Part shown: one piece after another, positions 58,234-64,000 of the stretch
How the letters are laid out: every line of letters starts with the position of its first letter
How positions within the stretch are numbered: the first letter of the stretch is position 1
Assembly: GCA_036387475.1 (NCBI GenBank)
Contig: DASVTR010000015.1
Coordinates: 124,001 to 188,000 of the forward strand
Length of the DNA stretch: 64,000 bases
DNA from: DASVTR01 sp036387475
GTDB lineage: Bacteria > Acidobacteriota > Blastocatellia > Pyrinomonadales > Pyrinomonadaceae
Reading direction: 5' to 3'
Made by a program: the position numbers and the translations under genes
The notes under the pieces: generated by a model
What the model saw: the letters and a program-made list of their open reading frames with translations, nothing else
What the model was told of the DNA's origin: nothing
Database searches by the model: none

Positions 58234-61200
58234 TTAGACCCGCGTTGACGCGTCCGAAGGCGCTTGGCTGCTAATCTGGTAAATCGCTTCCATGACAGCC
58301 GAGCGCACTTCCGTCGGCAAGGATCCGCGCACGGCGAGCCGTCGGAAGGCAGGAAGAATTTCCTGCTGCCCGCTTAAGGCCAACAGCTTGACGACCGCCA
58401 GCCGCACTTCGTTATTCGGATGCTCCTCAATGGCGCGCATCAAGGGTTGAACTTCACCGGCTTTCGACATCAGGAACAAGAGCGAGAAGGCATCGTAGGT
58501 CTTCTCGCGGCTTTCGCCCATCAGGTGCGAGATGGCTTCACCGGCGAGACCCGAAGAAGCGAGCGACGCGCCGATGTTGCGGCGACGACTGAGCGGCGCT
58601 TCACGCAGAGCGCGCGTAAAGGAGGCGGCGCGGTCGGTGCTTAGCTCAAAGAGCGAGCGGGCAGCGGCGTTGCGCACTTCCTGAGAGGGGTCGTCAAAGG
58701 CCGCGCTGATTGAGCGGAAAGCATCGTCGCCGCCGAGACGACCGAGGTCTGCGACGGCCTCAGCGCGTTCGCTTGAATCCTCGCTGCCCAGGCGACGCAG
58801 TATCGAACTCGGAACTGTCGAGAATTCCTCGGAAGGCTCTGCGATTCCCTTTTCCGTGATGGCTATGTCAATGCCCTTCGGAGCTTCGGCCTGAGCCTCT
58901 TCCGCGACTTCAATCTCGGATGAAGCGACCGACGCGTGCACAGGGGCTTGCGGCTCTCCCATCTGCCATTCACTTGTCGCAGCATCGGGAGCGACGGAAG
59001 ACAGTTCGCTCGTCATAGGCGAAACGGGCGATGCCTCTGCCTGGCCGACTTCGATGTCAAACCATCTGGCATCGCTTCCATCGTTGCGCTCAATCAGCAG
59101 CTCGGCTGGAGAGACGTGCGGCGCGTCCGGCGTAATGACATCGGCCTCTGTCACCTGAACTGTTTCGACTTCTTCGGCGGCGCGGCGTGCTTCTTCTTCA
59201 GCAGCAAGCCGTCGAGCCTCTTCTTCGGCGAGCAGGCGTGCAGCCTCTTCCTCAGCCCTGAGACGCGCAGCCTCTTCTTCTTCGGCACGAAGACGAGCGG
59301 CCTCTTCCAACGCACGCTGCCGTGCTTCTTCCTCAGCCTGTCGCTGTGCCTCCTCTTCAGCCAGTCGACGTGCCTCTTCCTCAGCACGTTGACGAGCAGC
59401 CGCTTCTTCCTCAAGCCGACGAGCTTCGGCTTCGGCAAGTTGGCGAGCCTCTTCCTCAGCACGCGCTCTTGCGGCTTCGGCACGAAGGCGCGCAGCTTCT
59501 TCCTCGGCCTTTCGTTGCGCCTCTGCTTCGGCCTTGAGACGGGCTTCTTCTTCGGCCTGTTTCCGAGCCTCTTCTTCTGCCTGAAGGCGCGCCTCTTCTT
59601 CTCTGCGGGCGCGGGCTTCGGCTTCAACACGCTGACGCTCTTCCGCCTCGCGTTGCCGCGCTTCTTCTTCCTCACGCACGCGGGCCGCTTCGGCTTCAAG
59701 GCGTAGGCGTTCTTCCTCTACACGACGGCGCTCTTCGGCTTCGGCCTGAAGGCGAGCTTCTTCTTCAACACGCCTGCGCTCTTCCTCGGCACGGCGGCGC
59801 TCTTCTTCAGCACGCAGCCGCGCGGCCTCTGCTTCGGCCTCAATGCGTGCGGCTTCGGCACGCTGGCGAGCCTCTTCGGCCTGGCGACGTTCTTCTTCCT
59901 CCGCGCGAAGGCGCGCTGCTTCTTCTTCAGCCCGTCGTTGGGCTTCGGCTTCGGCGCGCTGACGCTCTTCTTCTTCTGCGCGCCTCTGCGCTTCCTCTTC
60001 GGCACGCTGGCGTGCTTCTTCCTCTGCGCGCAGGCGTGCGGTCTCTTCCTCGGCCTTTAAACGCGCTTCCTCTTCTTCAGCCTGACGGCGAGCCTCAGCT
60101 TCGGCGCGTAAGCGCGCGGCTTCTTCTTCGGCCTGTCGCTGCGCCTCTGCTTCAAGACGTTGGGCTTCGGCTTCCGCTGCCTGACGTGCCTCTTCCTGCC
60201 TGCGTGCTTCTTCCTGCTGGCGGGCTTCCTCTTCCTGTGCGCGCTGGCGCTGCTGTTCTTCGGCGAGCAGGCGTGCGGCCTCTGCTGCTGCTGCCGCTGC
60301 TTGAGCGGCGGCGGACTGCTCCTCTTGCCGTGCGGATTGCATCTCGGCAAGCTTGCGCGCTTGCTCATCCGCGCGTTTCTGTCGCGCCTGCTTCTTACGC
60401 ACCTTGCGCGACCCGGAGCGTTGCGGCGGAGTGACTATTTCTACGCTGCGTGGTATCGAAATCCCAGCGTCAGTCTTAACAGGCGTTGCTTCAACTGACG
60501 ACAGGACATCTGCTTCGGAAGCGACAGCGGCAGTCTCAATTGCCGTGACCTCATCGGCCTCTGTAACGACGGGAGCGGCTTCGGCGGGCATCGTCTCGAC
60601 GGTCGGTGTTTCTTTACTGTCGGAGATGGCCTGAGCCTGTTCTTCCAGAGCGGGCGCGGCGGCTTCAAGCGTCGTCGTTTCTTCCTGTGTTTCTTCTTTC
60701 GGCTCTACGGCCACGGCAATTGTGCTGGCCTCAATCGCGCGTTGAATCAGGTTGTGTGGGACTTTCCGATCACGTTCGGTCTTGAGCAGGGCTTCGAGTG
60801 GGCCAACGGCAGATGGGTCGCGCAATTCCGCCAACGCTTCGATGACGGCGCGACGCACTTCCGGCGAGGTGTCTTCGAGCGCGGCGACGAGATGCGGCGT
60901 TGCCGTATTGTCCTGCGAGAAACCGAGAGCGCGTGCTGCCGAAGCACGTTCGGCTGGCGCTTCCGCCGTACGCAGGTCGTAGGTCGCTTCGTCCAGATAA
61001 TTGTGCTTGACGAAAGCCGTGCGCGCACGCTCGCGCCTTTCGGGGTTGCGTGAGGCCAGCCCGCTGAGCAGTTCGGCTACGACGGCCTGACGAGTTCCCT
61101 TGTCGTGTGTCCCTACGACCGCTTCGTCGTAGCTTTCGCCCGCCAACAATTTTTTGACTTCCGCCGACGCGCTCTCGATGTCGCCCGTTGTGACGGGGAA

Positions 61201-62442
61201 GACATCTTTCGCCGCGCCCTTATCTGAAACGACTTCCTGAGAGACTTCCTTCGCGGGAGTCGCTTCGACGGTGCTCTCGTCCGTAGTTTTCTTCTCTGCG
61301 GTGCGCGCCTTTTCCCGTTCCGTCTTTTTCAAGACGGCTGCTGCTGTTGACGCGGCTGTCGTGGTTGCGGCGGGGACAACTTTGGGTTTGCGCGTTACCA
61401 GCGGCGGTGGCGTCTCGGCGAGAGTTCTTTCCTTTACCTCCCCGGCGGGCGCGTCGCGGCGAGACCTGGCGCGGGCGGCGACGACCAGGCCGAGGCTAAC
61501 CAACACCAGACCGATGATGAGAGCTAAGCCCCAGTTGCGCGCGAGCGTGGCGGCGAAAGAGGAACTGGTCGAAGACGGCTGCTGAGTTGTAGTTGCCGGA
61601 GGCCCGGCTGCGGGCGCTTCTGTCGCCTGCGCGATTTGCTCCGGGGGCGGCGTCGCCTCCGGGCTTGCAGCGGGAGATTCGACGGGTGTCGGCGCTAGAC
61701 CGCCGTCGGGCGGCGGCGCAGCGTTGATGACGGGCACTGTGCCGGAATTGTATGGATTGATGTTCGGATTTTGACTCCCCTGCGGATTGTTTGGCGGAGT
61801 AATGCTTCCGCCAGTCGTCCCCACGTTGTTCGGCTGAGTAATGGTCGCCCCGCCTTGCGTCTGCGTTGTGCGCGTGCCGCCCTGATTGGCGTTGGTGGTC
61901 GGTGTGCTCTGTGTCTGGTTGGCGTTGCCCTGATTGTTGGTTGCGCCGCCGGGCGTGTTGAAGACGACATCGAGGCGGTTAAATCTCTGGCGGACGCTGG
62001 CCTTCGCGCCGGGTTGCAGTCGAAACACCAGCACAGTATCGTTGCCGCTCTTTTGCACCTGCACGTTCTCGTATCCGCGCCCGCGTAGATTGCTCTGCGC
62101 GCGTTGCGCGTCGAGGTCTGGCACGACCACGTAGAAACGGTCGTCTTTACGATAAGCCGAATACTTATTCATCACCCCGTCGGATTCGAGGGTGACGTTT
62201 GAGCCGTCCGTCGTATCGCTGCCGCGCATCCGCACTAGGTTAATCTTCTGCTGCGCTTTCGGCGTGGCCTGCGCGTCGCCGGTTTGCGGCGTCGCAGCGG
62301 GTGTCGCCGTCGTCGCCGGACGCCGGACAGGCCTTCTACGCTGCGCCTCTGCCTGCCAACTCATAAAAAAGAGTGGAGCAACAAGCGCCAGCAGCACTAT
62401 GACAAGACGCCATCTATTAAGGAACAGGGGTGAACGGGGCAT
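58234..62442 (-). CDS. AMIN-TM-HEAT-coiled-coil-HEAT giant protein
   Basis: The protein of about 1402 residues combines several parts. After a signal-type segment (LVIVLLALVAPLFFMSW) comes an AMIN-like beta domain (about 70-170; SYRKDDRFYVVVPD-type text). An Asn/Thr/Pro-rich linker, a membrane helix near 301-322 (WGLALIIGLVLVSLGLVVA) and a helical HEAT block near 465-560 follow. A charged Glu/Arg/Ala helix spans about 680-1095, and a second HEAT block about 1207-1394. The AMIN part would be periplasmic and the rest cytoplasmic if the helix is oriented as usual. I use the ATG at 62442; a GTG four codons earlier is open. Function unknown; a scaffold role is likely. Confidence 0.8.
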   Translation of the reverse strand: MPRSPLFLNRWRLVIVLLALVAPLFFMSWQAEAQRRRPVRRPATTATPAATPQTGDAQATPKAQQKINLVRMRGSDTTDGSNVTLESDGVMNKYSAYRKDDRFYVVVPDLDAQRAQSNLRGRGYENVQVQKSGNDTVLVFRLQPGAKASVRQRFNRLDVVFNTPGGATNNQGNANQTQSTPTTNANQGGTRTTQTQGGATITQPNNVGTTGGSITPPNNPQGSQNPNINPYNSGTVPVINAAPPPDGGLAPTPVESPAASPEATPPPEQIAQATEAPAAGPPATTTQQPSSTSSSFAATLARNWGLALIIGLVLVSLGLVVAARARSRRDAPAGEVKERTLAETPPPLVTRKPKVVPAATTTAASTAAAVLKKTEREKARTAEKKTTDESTVEATPAKEVSQEVVSDKGAAKDVFPVTTGDIESASAEVKKLLAGESYDEAVVGTHDKGTRQAVVAELLSGLASRNPERRERARTAFVKHNYLDEATYDLRTAEAPAERASAARALGFSQDNTATPHLVAALEDTSPEVRRAVIEALAELRDPSAVGPLEALLKTERDRKVPHNLIQRAIEASTIAVAVEPKEETQEETTTLEAAAPALEEQAQAISDSKETPTVETMPAEAAPVVTEADEVTAIETAAVASEADVLSSVEATPVKTDAGISIPRSVEIVTPPQRSGSRKVRKKQARQKRADEQARKLAEMQSARQEEQSAAAQAAAAAAEAARLLAEEQQRQRAQEEEARQQEEARRQEEARQAAEAEAQRLEAEAQRQAEEEAARLRAEAEARRQAEEEEARLKAEEETARLRAEEEARQRAEEEAQRRAEEEERQRAEAEAQRRAEEEAARLRAEEEERRQAEEARQRAEAARIEAEAEAARLRAEEERRRAEEERRRVEEEARLQAEAEERRRVEEERLRLEAEAARVREEEEARQREAEERQRVEAEARARREEEARLQAEEEARKQAEEEARLKAEAEAQRKAEEEAARLRAEAARARAEEEARQLAEAEARRLEEEAAARQRAEEEARRLAEEEAQRQAEEEARQRALEEAARLRAEEEEAARLRAEEEAARLLAEEEARRLAAEEEARRAAEEVETVQVTEADVITPDAPHVSPAELLIERNDGSDARWFDIEVGQAEASPVSPMTSELSSVAPDAATSEWQMGEPQAPVHASVASSEIEVAEEAQAEAPKGIDIAITEKGIAEPSEEFSTVPSSILRRLGSEDSSERAEAVADLGRLGGDDAFRSISAAFDDPSQEVRNAAARSLFELSTDRAASFTRALREAPLSRRRNIGASLASSGLAGEAISHLMGESREKTYDAFSLLFLMSKAGEVQPLMRAIEEHPNNEVRLAVVKLLALSGQQEILPAFRRLAVRGSLPTEVRSAVMEAIYQISSQAPSDASTRV

Positions 62443-62508
62443 GATGGATTTCACCTGACTTAGGACTCCAAAAAAACTCTCGGCAGTTAACGCGCATTAT
62501 GCAACAAA

Positions 62509-62585
62509 TCAGAGGTTAGAGGCTAGAGGTTAGAGATTAGTTAAAGCATTTGACCGAACCTCTGACCTCAAACCTCTAACCTCTG
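62509..62585. repeat. Intergenic inverted repeat, AGAGGTT class
   Basis: AGAGGTTAGAGGCTAGAGGT on the left faces ACCTCAAACCTCTAACCTCT on the right. It separates the two HEAT genes. Confidence 0.8.
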
Positions 62586-62587
62586 CC

Positions 62588-64000
62588 TTACACCGGCAAC
62601 GCCTGGTCAATCTTGTAAACGACTTCAAGGAGCGACGTGCGCACGTTCTCCGGCAGACCGTCGCGCACAGCTAGCTGGCGGAAATGCTGCGCGACTTCCG
62701 GGCGGCCCGTCATGCCGAGCAAGCGTATCGCAGCCATCCTGACGCTTTCGTCACGATGCTCCGCTATCGCATCCAGCACAGGGCCGACTTCGCCAGCCTT
62801 TGCCAGCAAGGAGAGCAACGAGAACGCTTCGTAAGCCTGCCGACGGTCTTCGCTCGTCAGACGATCTATCGCCTGCGATGCCATACGCGCTTTGATACAC
62901 GCGCGGGCCACGTTGCCGAGCGCTTCTTCGTCAGCCGTTTCGATAATGCGCGCGTAAGCATCTGCGCGGTTGAAGTTCAGACGCGAAAGCGCGCGGGCCG
63001 CTGCCGCCTGTACTTCTCTCGCTTCGTCAACGAAGGCCATCAACACGGGAGCAAAGACCGATTCGTGGTCAATCTCGCCGAGGCTCGCCACGGCGGCAGC
63101 ACGCACGACCGCTTCCGCGTCGCGCGCGGCCAGCGCCGTCAGAGCCATGACGCTTGTTTGAGTCTGAAATTGCCCCAGACGACGCGCGGCGGCTGTGCGA
63201 ACTTCGACATCCGTATTTTCCAGCCGCTCCAAAGCCTCCGCGAGCGTCTCATCCTCAAGAAACTCCGGCAGCGGCTCGTAAGCGACAGACGGTTCGAGAC
63301 GATTAATCTCGCCGTTGAAGCCGCCGTTCGTTTTGCTGGAAAGAAGCGGATGCTGCGTCTCAAAGACTCCGTCAATTTCAAGGCAATCAAGCGAGCAGGC
63401 GCTCAAGGTTCGGCTCAAGAGCGCGGTGGGCATCTCCGGGTAGCGGCGTGCCATGTCGAGCAGCGCGCCGATGGCCGAAGGCAGGCGCAGCGCGCCGATG
63501 CTGCCAACCGCCTGCGTACGCACAATCGTTTCCGAGTCGTAGAGCGCTTCAAGAAGAAACGGTAGCGCCGCAGGCTGGCCGATTTCGCCGAGCGTGCGCG
63601 CGGCGGAAGCGCGCTCGCAAGCATCCTGCGCCAACAGCAGCGCCGCCGAGTGGCGCGCGAGAAAACCATACTCTTCCAAAGCCTGACGCGCACGGCGACG
63701 GCCATCTTCATCCGTCTCCGTAGCGCTCATCGCCTTGAGCAAAGAAGTCTCTATGGCGCGGCGGTCATCCGGCGCACGCGAGGCCAGCACGTCCATTCGG
63801 TGCGGTTGGCCCAACACCAGTTTGCCGACTTCCTGATCGACGCGGTATGCGCCAAAGAGCGCGGCGGGAGATGAGACAAGCTGCGCGCTGCGGACTTCCA
63901 AAGCCTGCTCCGCTTTTCCCGAAGCCTGCTCAAGCGGCGCTGTCGGCTGCGCGGCGGGCTTATCACTTTTGCGGCGTAGGAATTTCCGGCGCTCGCCTTT
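62588..64000 (-). CDS. HEAT-repeat protein, 5' end outside the window
   Basis: The frame stays open to the right edge (position 64000), so the N-terminus is missing; the visible start-like TTG at 63901 is probably internal. About 470 residues are visible. They contain many HEAT-type helical pairs, such as LERLENTDVEVRTAAARRLGQF, ALAARDAEAVVRAAAVASLGEI and DEAREVQAAAARALSRL. The last 120 residues match the C-terminus of the neighbouring giant protein: AFSLLSLLAKAGEVGPVLDAIAEH here, AFSLLFLMSKAGEVQPLMRAIEEH there. The two are thus tandem paralogues. Function unknown. Confidence 0.8.
   Translation of the reverse strand, partial: KGERRKFLRRKSDKPAAQPTAPLEQASGKAEQALEVRSAQLVSSPAALFGAYRVDQEVGKLVLGQPHRMDVLASRAPDDRRAIETSLLKAMSATETDEDGRRRARQALEEYGFLARHSAALLLAQDACERASAARTLGEIGQPAALPFLLEALYDSETIVRTQAVGSIGALRLPSAIGALLDMARRYPEMPTALLSRTLSACSLDCLEIDGVFETQHPLLSSKTNGGFNGEINRLEPSVAYEPLPEFLEDETLAEALERLENTDVEVRTAAARRLGQFQTQTSVMALTALAARDAEAVVRAAAVASLGEIDHESVFAPVLMAFVDEAREVQAAAARALSRLNFNRADAYARIIETADEEALGNVARACIKARMASQAIDRLTSEDRRQAYEAFSLLSLLAKAGEVGPVLDAIAEHRDESVRMAAIRLLGMTGRPEVAQHFRQLAVRDGLPENVRTSLLEVVYKIDQALPV

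Overview
The window reads as chromosomal DNA of a diderm, respiratory bacterium with moderately high GC. It carries menaquinone (menC), MEP isoprenoid (ispD, ispE, ispF), SUF iron-sulfur, BamD-like and TonB-like genes. Gene content and order, together with AMIN/HEAT/TPR surface proteins, suggest an Acidobacteriota relative (Blastocatellia-like); this is inference, not proof. Nearly all genes lie on the minus strand; the exceptions are a small 88-codon gene, one TonB-like gene and one DUF1206 membrane protein.

Layout by position. 1-7.5 kb: a SUF operon read leftward from an Rrf2 regulator (sufB, sufC, sufD, sufS, sufU), then menC. 7.7-10.4 kb: a TonB-like protein and an exported amidohydrolase. 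10.5-21.1 kb: a nucleoside uptake and salvage block (pyrimidine phosphorylase, BMP-type binding protein, ABC ATPase, two permeases, purine phosphorylase, uridine kinase, cytidine deaminase), interrupted by an AT-rich AIPR-family phage-resistance gene. 21.1-28.1 kb: ispF, ispD, a PIN-TRAM membrane protein, an SDR pseudo-enzyme candidate, radA, plsC, an ArsC-like gene with an in-frame TGA at the first position of its redox motif, and a thioesterase. 28.2-29.3 kb: a HicAB pair and a 23-unit tandem array of 21 bp. 29.4-32.2 kb: glutamate dehydrogenase, an encapsulated-ferritin homologue and a second TonB-like gene. 32.3-40.3 kb: alr, dnaB, rplI, rpsR, rpsF, pth, rplY, prs, tRNA-Gln, ispE. 40.3-49.7 kb: CAP, TPR and BamD-like proteins, rpe, a PASTA protein, rsmB, fmt. 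49.8-58.1 kb: P5C dehydrogenase, def, a DUF1206 protein, aroC, an FAD-linked oxidase, uvrB. 58.2-64 kb: a 1402-residue AMIN-TM-HEAT-coiled-coil-HEAT protein and a HEAT paralogue cut by the window edge.

Three things stand out. First, the ArsC-like gene at 27285-27650 reads through a TGA at codon 14, exactly where the family has its redox cysteine. A 7-bp hairpin with a G-containing 5-nt loop lies 30 nt after the TGA, so it is a strong selenoprotein candidate. Second, at least 24 spacers hold long imperfect inverted repeats whose arms are built from roughly 7-nt words in several unrelated word classes. Some of them supply stop codons and C-terminal tails to neighbouring genes. Third, a degenerate 21-bp array beside hicAB keeps several frames open and has no function I recognise.
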